Assembly: GCA_035690495.1 (NCBI GenBank) | Contig: DASSKK010000007.1 | Span: 1 to 64,000 of the forward strand | DNA from: DASSKK01 sp035690495 | GTDB taxonomy: Bacteria > Actinomycetota > Actinomycetes > Propionibacteriales > Nocardioidaceae | Direction: 5' to 3' | Length of the DNA: 64,000 nt | Shown: positions 17,083 to 25,026 of the stretch, one piece after another | How positions within the stretch are numbered: the stretch's first letter is position 1 | How the letters are laid out: each line of letters begins with the position of its first letter | The notes under the pieces: generated by a model | The model's database searches: none | What the model saw: only the letters and a program-made list of their open reading frames with translations | Told to the model about the DNA's origin: nothing | Program-made: the position numbers and the translations under genes

Positions 17083-17469
17083 TCACTCGGAGCCGCCGAG
17101 CTCCCAGGAGACCGCATCGTAGAGCAGGTCGTTGGTGCGTTGCCGGTAGTGCTCCAGGTCGACCATCAGCCGCTGCATGTCGTGGTGCACCTGCTCGAGG
17201 TCGGGTGCGTCGAGAACCTGGGGGCCGACCTCGCCCAGCCGGGCCATCAGCGCGTCGCGCTCGCGGAACAGGGTGCCCTCCCGCGCAGTGAGCCCCATCA
17301 CCGCGATCTCGCGGCTGTCACGGCCGCCGGAGCCGCTCGGGCGCTGGGAGCTGAGCGCGTCCTTGACCCCCGCGATCCGGTGGCGCACCAGCCACCGCCA
17401 CATCTGGTTGCGCCGCGGCGCCTCCACGGCGTGCCGGAGTCCGAGCAGGGCGTGATCCAAACCGGTCAT
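17083..17469 (-). CDS. Conserved hypothetical helical protein
   Basis: A 128-residue protein with no recognised domain. It has an N-terminal basic stretch, then predicted long helices: a heptad-like region around REGTLFRERDALMARLGEV and LEQVHHDMQRLMVDLEHYRQ suggests a coiled coil. It is convergent with, but clear of, the upstream tRNA-Ser. The ATG at 17469 is followed by MTGLDHALLGLRHAVEAP. No signal peptide or membrane segment. Confidence 0.65.
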   Translation of the reverse strand: MTGLDHALLGLRHAVEAPRRNQMWRWLVRHRIAGVKDALSSQRPSGSGGRDSREIAVMGLTAREGTLFRERDALMARLGEVGPQVLDAPDLEQVHHDMQRLMVDLEHYRQRTNDLLYDAVSWELGGSE

Positions 17470-17579
17470 CGTGCGACCTCCGACCGAGGGGATCTTCGAG
17501 TGTGACTCCGCGATCGGTGATGTGACAAGACCTGTGGCGCACGGAGATTTGGTCCAGCGGCCAGCTCCCGGGTCTAATC

Positions 17580-18074
17580 GTGCCCGTGGATCCCGTCGAC
17601 CCCGTAGACGCCGAGTACCCGTTCGCCGCTCACCTGGTGGTGCGCGCGCTGGGCGTGCTGCTGGTCGCCGCAGCGTTGGTCGCCGGGGTCCTCACCCTGG
17701 CGGTCCTCGTCCTTGATCTGCCGTCCCCGGTGCTCCTCGTCGGCGCCCTGGTGCTGCTCGGCCTGGTGCTCGCGGTGGCGTGCGCGGCCGCCCTCCGGCC
17801 CTGGGTGGTGCGCCTGGACGAGGACGGCTTCCGGGTGCGCCTGGTGCGCGGTGCCGGGGTGCGTGCGGCGCGATGGAGCGACGTGGACGACGCGGCGGCG
17901 ACCTGGGTGGCCGGCGAGCGGTGCGTCGTACTCAGGCTGCACGACGGCCGTACGTCGACGCTGCCGGCCGGCGCGCTCGGCGGAAACGCCGACGACTTCG
18001 TCCGAGACCTCCAGGACCACCTCGACCACGGGCACGGCTACCCACGATTCGCCCGGCCGGAGAGCGCCCGGTAG
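17580..18074 (+). CDS. PH-domain-like membrane protein
   Basis: A 164-residue protein with two adjacent transmembrane helices (about residues 22-45 and 50-72). These are followed by a cytoplasmic beta-rich domain with the WxxVxDAxA and LxLxDGRxxxLP pattern of bacterial PH-like (bPH) domains (WSDVDDAAATWV, VLRLHDGRTSTLPAGAL). The family is common in actinobacteria and of unknown function. A GTG start at 17580 is used; another in-frame GTG lies two codons downstream. Confidence 0.65.
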   Translation: MPVDPVDPVDAEYPFAAHLVVRALGVLLVAAALVAGVLTLAVLVLDLPSPVLLVGALVLLGLVLAVACAAALRPWVVRLDEDGFRVRLVRGAGVRAARWSDVDDAAATWVAGERCVVLRLHDGRTSTLPAGALGGNADDFVRDLQDHLDHGHGYPRFARPESAR

Positions 18075-18090
18075 CCTGTGCGGGCTGTCT

Positions 18091-18180
18091 GGAGGTGTCG
18101 CCTAGTCCGGTTTATGGCGCCCGCCTGCTAAGCGGGTTGAGGGTAATCCCCTCTCGCGGGTTCAAATCCCGCCACCTCCG
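18091..18180 (+). tRNA. tRNA-Ser (anticodon GCU)
   Basis: Acceptor GGAGGTG (18091-18097) pairs with CACCTCC (18173-18179). The anticodon stem CCCGC/GCGGG encloses CTGCTAA (anticodon GCT, 18127-18129). There is a long variable arm and a GGGTTCAAATCCC T-arm; no encoded CCA. It decodes AGC and AGU. Confidence 0.95.
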
Positions 18181-18195
18181 CGCTCGAGCCGGACA

Positions 18196-18227
18196 CCGCC
18201 GGGCACGGCGTACGTCGTGCCCGGCGG
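18196..18227 (+). terminator. Hairpin terminator after tRNA-Ser(GCU)
   Basis: Perfect 11-base GC-rich inverted repeat CCGCCGGGCAC / GTGCCCGGCGG with a 10-base loop, 15 bases after the tRNA end. A short T-stretch follows. It separates tRNA transcription from the secreted-peptide gene. Confidence 0.7.
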
Positions 18228-18390
18228 TTGCGATGTCGGACATGTCCGGCGGAGATTTTGCCGAAACCTGCAATGCAGACTTCGGCAGGTCGCTGCGCTG
18301 GAACAACCGCCCTGCGGTGACGGAGACTGAGGTTGCAGGGGGCGCACGAGATAGGCGTCCGAGCCCCGAACGAGGAAACCGAGGTCTGCC

Positions 18391-18579
18391 ATGAGAGAGC
18401 CCCGCTCCACCACCCGCCGGATGACCCGGTGGGCCGTCGGCGTCGCCGTCGTCTCCGCGTTGTTCGTGGGCGCTGTCGGCCCCGCCCAGGCGGACACCGG
18501 CTGGGACCCGGTCGGTGTACAGAGTCCGGCCGCGGGGATGGCCCCGCTGGCCGATACAGGATGGGACCCGGTCGGCTGA
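18391..18579 (+). CDS. Small exported peptide with duplicated DTGWDPVG motif
   Basis: A 62-residue precursor: a basic start, a hydrophobic core (WAVGVAVVSALFVGAVG) and a signal-peptidase site after PAQA. This predicts a mature peptide of about 28 residues that begins with DTGWDPVG and ends with ADTGWDPVG, so the motif is present twice and the second copy forms the exact C-terminus. A GAGG-type ribosome site precedes the ATG. It faces, convergently, a TrmB/LuxR-like regulator ending at 18789. No known family was recognised. A secreted signal or surface peptide sensed by the neighbouring regulator is a hypothesis from this pairing. Confidence 0.7.
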   Translation: MREPRSTTRRMTRWAVGVAVVSALFVGAVGPAQADTGWDPVGVQSPAAGMAPLADTGWDPVG

Positions 18580-18731
18580 CACCACACCGGTCTGCCTTCC
18601 CGTCCCCACAAATGCGCCGCCCCTCTCCCCCCCAGGGGTTCCGGCGCCACTGCGGCTGGTGACGAGAGCGAACGAGTCAACCCCCCGGCAGTTCGTTCGA
18701 GTGGCCATCCCCTCGGCCCGTCCCAGTCGCC

Positions 18732-18769
18732 CCGAGGGCAGTCATCCTCGTGCGGATGGCTGCCCTCGG
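18732..18769. terminator. Strong hairpin between the secreted peptide and the regulator
   Basis: 16-base arms (18732-18747 and 18754-18769, CCGAGGGCAGTCATCC against GGATGGCTGCCCTCGG, one G-T pair) and a 6-base loop. It lies between two convergent genes, where it can terminate transcription from both sides. Confidence 0.75.
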
Positions 18770-18788
18770 CATGTCTTGACAGCCGCGC

Positions 18789-19829
18789 TCAGAACTCCTC
18801 GGGCGGCTCCTCGTCCGGGGCCTGCGCCCGGAAGCGGACGCCCGCGGTGCCGTCCTGGCCCATCGCGTAGCCGAGCTGGAAGCGGGTGTCCACACCGAAC
18901 TCGTCCTTGAGGGCTGCGACGTAGCCGCCGTAGGTGCGGGTGCTGACCCCGAGCCGCTTGGAGCTGGCCTGGTCGCTGTGCCCCTCGACCAGCAGCCGGA
19001 TCGTCATCGACCGTACGTCGTCGGCGATGTTGCGCTCGGCGCGCACGCCGGTGAGGTTGAACGGCTGCGCCCGCTCCCAGTAGCGCTCGAAGATGTCCAC
19101 CAGGTAGGCGATCAGGGAGGTGTCGTAGACCGCGATCGCCACGCGGTGGTCGCCTGAAGCCGGGATCACCGCCACCTGCCGGTCGACGAGGATCAGCCGC
19201 TTGAAGAACTCGTCCAGCGTGCGGACCTCCGCATCCCCGCGAGAGACGATCTCCGCGACGTACTCCCGGGTGGCCGGACTGTGCCGGGCCGAGTGCTGGT
19301 AGAGCGTGCGCATCCGCACCCCGCGCTCGAGGGCCTTCACGTCGCGCTCCTCGGCGATCGCGAGGGTCGCGGCCTTGCGGCGGCCGTACGGCTGCGCGGT
19401 GAGGATCTCCTTGCGGCAGTCTCCGACCACGCCGTCGATGAAGTTGTTGATGTTCGTGATGCCGTGGATCTCGGTGATCGGGTTCGACGCCGCCTTGGGA
19501 GAGGTGCGGAAGACCTGACCGAGCTCGCTGAACGTCTCCGCCCAGCGGGCCGACTCGGTGATCAGCCCGGCACCTTCCTGGCTGAGCGGCACCACCACCT
19601 GGGACTGCACTGTGGCCGGATCGACCGGGAACAGCAGACCTCTGGTCTCGTCGAGGCGGAGCAGCCCGAGGTCGACCAGCAGGTCCCGGGCGGCCAGCCG
19701 CTGCCGGTCCACGCCGAGGTCTGGGTCATCGGCCGTCAAGGACCCGTGCGCGACGGCCTCGGAGTAGACCTGCGTCGCCACGGTCTCGAGAGCGTGCCGT
19801 TCCTGCGGACCGTAGCTGCGCGACGCCAC
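18789..19829 (-). CDS. TrmB/LuxR-like transcriptional regulator
   Basis: A 346-residue regulator. The N-terminal part (residues 1-75) looks like a TrmB-type winged helix that binds DNA or senses. The middle (about 115-270) resembles the PLD-like sensor fold (ITAQPYGRRKAATLAIAEER, MRTLYQHSARHSPATREYV, VAVYDTSLIAYLVDIFERYW). The C-terminus (about 280-330) is a LuxR-like helix-turn-helix (IRLLVEGHSDQASSKRLGVS, TRTYGGYVAALKDEFGV). A GTG at 19829 with GGAGG 5 bases upstream is the likely start. It is convergent with a small secreted peptide gene, a pairing that may form a peptide-sensing system (inference). Confidence 0.82.
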   Translation of the reverse strand: MASRSYGPQERHALETVATQVYSEAVAHGSLTADDPDLGVDRQRLAARDLLVDLGLLRLDETRGLLFPVDPATVQSQVVVPLSQEGAGLITESARWAETFSELGQVFRTSPKAASNPITEIHGITNINNFIDGVVGDCRKEILTAQPYGRRKAATLAIAEERDVKALERGVRMRTLYQHSARHSPATREYVAEIVSRGDAEVRTLDEFFKRLILVDRQVAVIPASGDHRVAIAVYDTSLIAYLVDIFERYWERAQPFNLTGVRAERNIADDVRSMTIRLLVEGHSDQASSKRLGVSTRTYGGYVAALKDEFGVDTRFQLGYAMGQDGTAGVRFRAQAPDEEPPEEF

Positions 19830-19889
19830 TGCTTCCTCCCTGTCACCCGACCCGCGCAAGTATGCCCCGTCGTCGGGTGGCAGTGACGC

Positions 19890-21734
19890 TCAGCCGCCCA
19901 GCCGGGCCTTGAGACCGTCCAGCTCCGTCCAGAGCACCGCCGGCAGCGCGTCGCCGAACTTCTCGAACCACTCGGTGATCTGCGGGATCTCGGCCTTCCA
20001 CTCCTCGACGTCGACGTCGAGGGCGGCGGCGAGCTCCTCCTTGCTGATGTCCAGACCGTCGGTGTCCATCGACTCCGGGGTCGGCACGTAGCCGATCGGG
20101 GTCTCCACGGCGTCGGCCTTGCCGTCGATGCGCTCGAGGGCCCACTTGAGCACCCGGCTGTTCTCGCTGAAGCCCGGCCACAGAAAGCCACCGTCGTCGT
20201 CGCGGCGGAACCAGTTGACGTAGAAGATCCGCGGCAGCTTGTCGGCGTCGTGGGTCTTGCCGATGGTGATCCAGTGGTTGAGGTAGTCACCTGCGTTGTA
20301 GCCGATGAACGGCAGCATCGCCATCGGGTCGCGGCGCACGACGCCGACCTTGCCGGTGGCCGCGGCGGTCGTCTCCGAGCTGAGCGTGGCACCCATGAAC
20401 GTACCGTGCGTCCAGTCCCGCGACTCGGTCACCAGCGGGATCGTCGTCTTGCGGCGGCCACCGAAGAAGATCGCGTCGATCGGCACGCCGCGCGGGTCGT
20501 CGTACTCCGGCGCCAGGATCGGGCACTGCTTGATCGGGGTGCAGTAGCGGCTGTTCGGGTGACTCGACAGTTCCTCGGAATCCGGCGTCCAGGGCTCGTT
20601 CTTCCAGCTGGTGGCCTTGGCCGGCATGTTCTCCATGCCCTCCCACCAGACGTCGCCGTCCTCGCTGAGTGCGACGTTGGTGAACACCGAGTTGCCCTTC
20701 TCCAGGGTGCGGATCGCGTTCGGGTTGGTGGTCTCGTTGGTGCCTGGAGCGACGCCGAAGAAGCCGAACTCCGGGTTGACGGCGTACAGCCGGCCGTCCT
20801 CCCCGAACCGCATCCACGCGATGTCGTCTCCCAGCGTCTCCACCTTCCAGCCCGGGATAGTCGGGGCGAGCATGGCCAGGTTGGTCTTGCCGCAGGCCGA
20901 CGGGAACGCTGCGGCGATGTACTTGGTGACGCCTTCGGGATTGGTGAGCTTGAGGATCAGCATGTGCTCTGCCATCCAGCCCTCGTCGCGGGCCGTCGCG
21001 CTGGCGATGCGCAGCGCGTAGCACTTCTTGCCGAGCAGCGAGTTGCCGCCGTAGCCGGACCCGTAGGACCAGATCATCCGGTCCTCGGGGAAGTGGGAGA
21101 TGTACTTGGTGTCGTTGCACGGCCACGGCACGTCGTGCTGCCCGGGCTCGAGCGGCGCGCCGACCGAGTGGAGCGCGGGCACCCAGTGGAAGTCCTTGCC
21201 CTCGGCGTCGAGTCTCTCCATCGCACGCAGGATCTCGGTGCCCATCCTGGCCATCACCCGCATCGAGACCACGACGTACGGCGAGTCGGTGATCTCCACG
21301 CCGAACATCGGGTGCTCGGCGTCCACGTGGCCCATCACGAAGGGCACGACGTACATCGTGCGGCCCTTCATGGACCCTCGGTAGAGGTCGGTCATGAGCG
21401 ACTTCATCTCGTTCGGGTCCATCCAGTTGTTGGTGGGCCCGCAGTCCTTCTCGTCAACCGAGCAGATGAACGTGCGCCCCTCGACGCGCGCCACGTCTGA
21501 CGGGTCGGTGCGCGCCCAGAAGGAGTTGGGCTTCTTGGCCTCGTCGAGCTTGACGAACGTGCCGGCCGCGACGAGCTGGCCGGTCAGCTGCTCCCACTCC
21601 TCGTCGGACCCCGTGCACCAGTGCACCTCCTTCGGCGTGGTGAGCGCTGCGATCTCCTCGACCCAGCTGGCGATCGCCTGATGGGTGGTGGGGGCGCTCT
21701 GGGTCTGCGCTGTTTCGGAAGTCTTGGTACTCAT
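19890..21734 (-). CDS. pckG: Phosphoenolpyruvate carboxykinase (GTP)
   Basis: Converts oxaloacetate and GTP to phosphoenolpyruvate and CO2, the entry to gluconeogenesis. The 614-residue length and sequence match the GTP-dependent family: substrate-binding segment YGSGYGGNSLLGKKCYALRI, P-loop with the reactive Cys in AAFPSACGKTNLAML, metal-binding LGDDIAWM, and guanine-binding region FFGGRRKTTIPLV and PFIGYNAGDYLNHWI. ATG start at 21734. A CRP/GlxR-like palindrome lies 180 bases upstream. It is a single-gene transcript by context. Confidence 0.97.
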   Translation of the reverse strand: MSTKTSETAQTQSAPTTHQAIASWVEEIAALTTPKEVHWCTGSDEEWEQLTGQLVAAGTFVKLDEAKKPNSFWARTDPSDVARVEGRTFICSVDEKDCGPTNNWMDPNEMKSLMTDLYRGSMKGRTMYVVPFVMGHVDAEHPMFGVEITDSPYVVVSMRVMARMGTEILRAMERLDAEGKDFHWVPALHSVGAPLEPGQHDVPWPCNDTKYISHFPEDRMIWSYGSGYGGNSLLGKKCYALRIASATARDEGWMAEHMLILKLTNPEGVTKYIAAAFPSACGKTNLAMLAPTIPGWKVETLGDDIAWMRFGEDGRLYAVNPEFGFFGVAPGTNETTNPNAIRTLEKGNSVFTNVALSEDGDVWWEGMENMPAKATSWKNEPWTPDSEELSSHPNSRYCTPIKQCPILAPEYDDPRGVPIDAIFFGGRRKTTIPLVTESRDWTHGTFMGATLSSETTAAATGKVGVVRRDPMAMLPFIGYNAGDYLNHWITIGKTHDADKLPRIFYVNWFRRDDDGGFLWPGFSENSRVLKWALERIDGKADAVETPIGYVPTPESMDTDGLDISKEELAAALDVDVEEWKAEIPQITEWFEKFGDALPAVLWTELDGLKARLGG

Positions 21735-22052
21735 AGCCAGCCGGGTTCCTCTCGCGCGTTCGCTGCCGTGAGCCGGTCACGGGCGACCTTCGTCGATGGC
21801 GACGGTGTCTGGGAGCGATATGTGATTGTGGAGGAGTGCCGCGCCGTTGCAGCGACTCGTGTGGTGCGTCTACCCCGGCTGCCGTTTAGTCAATCGCTCG
21901 GTGACCGGAGGGTGCTAGTGAATGTACTCACAAGGACCCGCACCCGGCTATTGGATCGATCCACCATTGTGACCTGGGCCTCATCGCCGAGGATTTCGTG
22001 GCGTCGCGGGCGGCACGCTAGACTCTGCGAGTCCTGCCACGGACCAGTCCCA
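21735..22052. promoter_or_regulatory. pckG upstream region with CRP/GlxR-like site
   Basis: No gene is seen in this 318-base gap. On the minus strand, TGTGA-N6-TCACT (21917-21932) matches nine of ten half-site bases of the CRP/GlxR consensus TGTGA-N6-TCACA. A TTGACT hexamer follows at 21888-21893 with a weak TAGACG at 21867-21872. cAMP-receptor-type control of pckG is common in actinobacteria; binding here is inference. Confidence 0.4.
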
Positions 22053-22125
22053 GCGCTCGTAGCTCAACGGATAGAGCATCTGACTACGGATCAGAAGGTT
22101 GGGGGTTCGAATCCCTCCGAGCGCG
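22053..22125 (+). tRNA. tRNA-Arg (anticodon ACG)
   Basis: Acceptor GCGCTCG (22053-22059) pairs with CGAGCGC (22118-22124). The anticodon stem TCTGA/TCAGA encloses CTACGGA (anticodon ACG at 22086-22088). T-loop TTCGAAT; no CCA encoded. The first anticodon A is normally edited to inosine by TadA, which is encoded at 38.8 kb. Its 3' half is repeated, in decayed form, at 25396-25431. Confidence 0.96.
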
Positions 22126-22174
22126 CTCATCCGACCAACCCGGGAAGACCATGGTCGACCTGGGCCTTCGCGTT

Positions 22175-22207
22175 GGTTGAGGTGCGAGCGCAGCGAGCCT
22201 CGAAACC
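22175..22207 (+). repeat. 33-base palindromic dispersed repeat, copy A
   Basis: GGTTGAGGTGCGAGCG followed by CAGCGAGCCTCGAAACC; the two halves form an imperfect hairpin. An inverted copy lies at 25350-25382 near the other end of the island. It resembles the REP-like intergenic palindromes common in actinobacteria. Confidence 0.55.
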
Positions 22208-22375
22208 GACTTCGCCGCGATGACACCAACCGTTGACACCAACCGGCCCACGGCTCGTCCACTCCGAGCAGTTCTCCGAGCCGCCGACGGCGACATGTGG
22301 TCAAACCGCACACGGGCCGCTGTCCGCGCCCGCCGTGGGCCGCTATGGCATGAACTGCCAATGGAGGTGGTCGAC

Positions 22376-22663
22376 GTGGCGACGAGGAACGTCGTCCTGA
22401 GTCAACACAAGCATGAGCTCGTCGAGTCACTGGTGGAGTCCGGGCGCTACCAAAACGCCAGTGAGGTGCTCCGCGAAGGTCTTCGGCTCTTGGAGCGGCG
22501 GGAGGCGGAGGACGCGGCCAAACTTGCTGCCTGGCGTCATGCTGCTGACGAGGGCTGGTCGGATCTTGCCTCGGGGCGATTCGACGAGGGCGCTGGCGAT
22601 GGCCTCGACGAGCTCATCGGGCAACTGGGTGTCCGTGCGGTGCGGACTCCGTCAACTGGCTGA
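22376..22663 (+). CDS. ParD-like antitoxin (ribbon-helix-helix)
   Basis: A 95-residue antitoxin of a type II toxin-antitoxin module. The N-terminal ribbon-helix-helix (NVVLSQHKHELVESLVESG, then NASEVLREGLRLLERRE) binds DNA as a dimer, and the acidic C-terminal tail would wrap the toxin. GTG at 22376 is preferred because GGAGGT lies 7 bases upstream; an ATG five codons earlier overlaps that site. Its TGA overlaps the ATG of the ParE-like gene, as is usual for such pairs. Confidence 0.82.
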   Translation: MATRNVVLSQHKHELVESLVESGRYQNASEVLREGLRLLERREAEDAAKLAAWRHAADEGWSDLASGRFDEGAGDGLDELIGQLGVRAVRTPSTG

Positions 22664-22983
22664 TGGCGGGATATCGCCTGACTCATGCGGCCCAGACCGA
22701 CATCGTCTCGACCCTCGCCTGGTCTCAGGAGCAGTTCGGCGACGAAGCGCGCACGCGTTACGAGGCCCTGATCGTGACAGCCATTCGCGATGCGGCTGAG
22801 CACAGCGACGAGATCGGCCGCACAGCGCGCCCCGAACTTGGCGACGGCGTGTTCTCCTGGCACCTGGCTCAAAGTCGCACCCGGTCTCCCGGGGGCTCGA
22901 GAGCGAGCGAGTCCGGGTTGGCACGGCCTCACCTCGAGATGGCGCAGAGTCACGGTGTATCCTGTCTGACTACATGTAGTTGA
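22663..22983 (+). pseudogene. ParE-like toxin, C-terminus replaced (probably inactive)
   Basis: The first 75 residues are ParE-like (YRLTHAAQTDIVSTLAWSQE, ARPELGDGVFSWHLAQSR). After SWHLAQSRTRSPGG the sequence no longer follows the family: the expected hydrophobic strand with its conserved Arg and Tyr and the terminal LHERMD-type motif are missing. Instead a low-similarity tail runs into the promoter of the next module. The 106-codon frame is open, so a product may be made, but the core strands needed for gyrase poisoning appear lost. ATG overlaps the antitoxin stop. Confidence 0.6.
22969..22980. promoter_or_regulatory. Operator palindrome of the second toxin-antitoxin module
   Basis: Perfect 12-base palindrome ACTACATGTAGT, just downstream of a TATCCT hexamer and 20 bases before the antitoxin GTG. 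Antitoxin-toxin complexes of this type autoregulate through such sites (inference for this case). Confidence 0.5.
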
Positions 22984-23000
22984 GGAGGTGTGCTGCGACG

Positions 23001-23270
23001 GTGCGTGAGGTCCCCCGGTCGCTTCGCCTTCCCGTGGAGGTCGATGAACGGCTGTCACGGCTGGCGGCTGCCACCGGACGGTCGAAGAGCTACTACCTGC
23101 GCGAGCTGGTCACCGCCGGGATCGACGACTTGGAGTACGCCTATGGGCTGACCAGCCGGGCCGAGGCCATCCGCGCCGGCCAGCGCGACACCCGCCCCCT
23201 CGGCGATCTGATGTCCGAGCTGGACATCACTCGCGAAGAATTGGACGCGATGCCTGACACGCCTGCATGA
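23001..23270 (+). CDS. RelB/CopG-type antitoxin
   Basis: An 89-residue antitoxin with an N-terminal ribbon-helix-helix (SLRLPVEVDERLSRLAAATG, RSKSYYLRELVTAGI) and an acidic C-terminus (LGDLMSELDITREELDAMP). Starting at GTG 23001 removes a Cys-rich lead that would overlap the GGAGGT ribosome site. It overlaps the toxin ATG by 4 bases (ATGA). Binds the palindrome at 22969-22980 by inference. Confidence 0.82.
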   Translation: MREVPRSLRLPVEVDERLSRLAAATGRSKSYYLRELVTAGIDDLEYAYGLTSRAEAIRAGQRDTRPLGDLMSELDITREELDAMPDTPA

Positions 23271-23530
23271 CGTGGGCCATTCGCACGGACCGCGACTTCG
23301 ACCGGGCGTTGAAGAAGCTCGACCGGACGGTCGCCGCGCGAGTATTGAAGGCCCTGACCGCGCTGGAGAACCTGGACGACCCAACGAAACGGTGCAAGGC
23401 ACTGTCGGGTCCATTAGCCGGCCTATGGCGACTGAGAGTTGGGGACTACCGCGTGATCCTCGACATCCGCCGCAGAGAACTCGTCGTCATCGCCCTCGAT
23501 CTGGGCAACCGCAGCAGCATCTACGACTGA
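23267..23530 (+). CDS. RelE/ParE-superfamily mRNA interferase toxin
   Basis: An 87-residue, complete-looking RelE-family toxin. It has the N-terminal helices RALKKLDRTVAARVLKALTA and the C-terminal sheet with the basic residues used by ribosome-dependent mRNA cleaving members (GLWRLRVGDYRVILDIRRR) ending LDLGNRSSIYD, a typical RelE end. ATG overlaps the antitoxin stop. Unlike the preceding ParE-like gene this one appears intact, so the pair is likely a working addiction or stress module. Confidence 0.85.
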   Translation: MTWAIRTDRDFDRALKKLDRTVAARVLKALTALENLDDPTKRCKALSGPLAGLWRLRVGDYRVILDIRRRELVVIALDLGNRSSIYD

Positions 23531-23629
23531 TCAAGCTGCCCGCAGAAGGATCGGGTTGCGGTCCGCTGAATGCCGCGAGTAGACGAGCCGCGACTGGATG
23601 CTCTTCGATCCGTTCGGGAGACTAGGGCC

Positions 23630-24289
23630 GTGTCTGCTCACCCCCTCCTGCCGGCGCTGCTGGCGGCCGCTCGCGGCACCTTCCCTCCGGTTGACGGACA
23701 AGCGGTCTTCGCACCACCCCTCCCAGGGGGCCTCGAGGCGGTGGTGTCATTCACCGGTCATGCCGTTCTGGCGACCGAGCTGACTCAAGCACGTTTCGCC
23801 GACTTGGCGATCGACGGCCTCGGAACAGCGTTGCACCCTGAGGTCCTACTGCGCCTGGCAGGGGCACGCGGGACTATCGGCGTCGTCGACGTCACCCTGG
23901 TCGGGCACGGTCTCGGCGGCGGCCAGCTGCCCGCGCGCACCGACCTGGACGACCACGCACGGGTGCGTCAGGCCCGCTCCCTGCGTCGAAACGTGCGCGT
24001 CCACGGAGACGACCGTGGACTAGTAACGCTGGCCGAAGGTCTCGCCGGCCGACTGGAGATGTCGGTCGAGGCGGATCCAAGCCTGCAGGAGGGCCCCGGT
24101 ACAGGCCGCGAGCTCGTCATCGAAGCGCTACGACTCGTGCCACCAGGAGAGCCGGTCTTCGCCGCTGTCTCGCCTGGCAACGCTCGCTCTATGCGGGCGT
24201 TCCTCGCCGTCGGCTTCCATCCCCTCGGCAGCGAGGTCCTCGTCCGTCCCGACCGTCGCCCAGCCACCTCTCGCGCATGTCGGGCGTGA
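23630..24289 (+). CDS. GNAT-like protein
   Basis: A 219-residue protein whose C-terminal third has acetyltransferase-like layout: GRELVIEALRLVPPGEPVFA, then VSPGNARSMRAFLAVGFHPL, the beta-alpha-beta pattern that closes GNAT domains, and a final strand SEVLVRP. The N-terminal half (GGLEAVVSFTGHAVLATEL) matches an actinobacterial family of unknown substrate. GTG at 23630 is chosen because upstream codons do not fit the domain. It lies 99 bases beyond the RelE-type toxin inside the tRNA-Arg island. Confidence 0.6.
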   Translation: MSAHPLLPALLAAARGTFPPVDGQAVFAPPLPGGLEAVVSFTGHAVLATELTQARFADLAIDGLGTALHPEVLLRLAGARGTIGVVDVTLVGHGLGGGQLPARTDLDDHARVRQARSLRRNVRVHGDDRGLVTLAEGLAGRLEMSVEADPSLQEGPGTGRELVIEALRLVPPGEPVFAAVSPGNARSMRAFLAVGFHPLGSEVLVRPDRRPATSRACRA

Positions 24290-24537
24290 TCGAGCTGCCC
24301 GGGAAGTCTGCTCGACCGTCCCGATAGACCATCCTCTTCCGGCGACGACCGGAGAGCGTTTCGAGCGCCCAGGTCACAGGGTCAGCGGCGGCAGCTGCCC
24401 CCGACCCAGGTTCCACCGGTGGCTGCGGTGTCGGGGGCGGTCGTGCCGTGCCATTGGTGGAGGTGGCGCGCCACGCCGGCGCGGCCCCGGACGAGGGCGA
24501 CCGTACCCGGAGCGACGACGGCGCGCAGCAAGGATCG

Positions 24538-24796
24538 ATGGTGGGTCGACTGATCTTCGACGTGGTCCAGATCGTTGCTGGTGCTGGCGTGCTTCCTGCT
24601 GGCCCAGGTGGACCGGGTCAACCCGGCCGGCCACCGCTACCTGGTTACCAACCTGGTCGGCTCCGGGGCGATGAGGGTGACCGCCGCCACCGCCGGCGAG
24701 TGAGGATTCGTCTTCCTCGAGGGCATTTGGGCGCTGGTCTCCGCCTGGGGGCTGGTTCAGCGCCTGCGTGGGCGCACCCCGCAGGTGGTGCGCTGA
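24538..24796 (+). pseudogene. CBU_0592-like membrane protein, broken by a frameshift and a nonsense codon
   Basis: From the ATG at 24538 the frame reads MVGRLIFDVVQIV. A shift near 24575 is then needed to continue into LLVLACFLLAQVDRVNPAGH and YLVTNLVGSGAM. At 24701-24703 a TGA stands exactly where the intact downstream paralogue has Trp (GE-stop-GFVFLEGIWAL against SQWGFVLLQGVWAL). The frame then continues to its natural TGA at 24794. Two independent lesions mark it as a pseudogene. Its stop overlaps the start of the intact relative. Confidence 0.7.
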
Positions 24797-25026
24797 TGGC
24801 GTTGGCCCTGCAGTTCGTCGGTGCGCTCGGCATCCTCGTGCCGTTTGCCCTGATGCAGTTCCGCCGCACCACCGCCCATTCCTGGCTGTATCTGTCGTTG
24901 AACTCGGCCGGCTCGGTCATCCTGACCTGGCTGGCGCTGACCGAGTCCCAATGGGGCTTCGTCCTCCTCCAGGGGGTGTGGGCGCTGGCTGCCCTGGTCG
25001 GCCTGGTCCGCCGAGCGACCCGCTGA
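24796..25026 (+). CDS. CBU_0592-like small membrane protein
   Basis: A 76-residue protein of three closely packed transmembrane helices (LQFVGALGILVPFALMQF, LYLSLNSAGSVILTWLALT and GFVLLQGVWALAALVGLV), matching the CBU_0592-type family of unknown function. The ATG overlaps the stop of the broken paralogue upstream, so the two arose as a tandem pair and were once co-translated. Confidence 0.72.
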   Translation: MALALQFVGALGILVPFALMQFRRTTAHSWLYLSLNSAGSVILTWLALTESQWGFVLLQGVWALAALVGLVRRATR

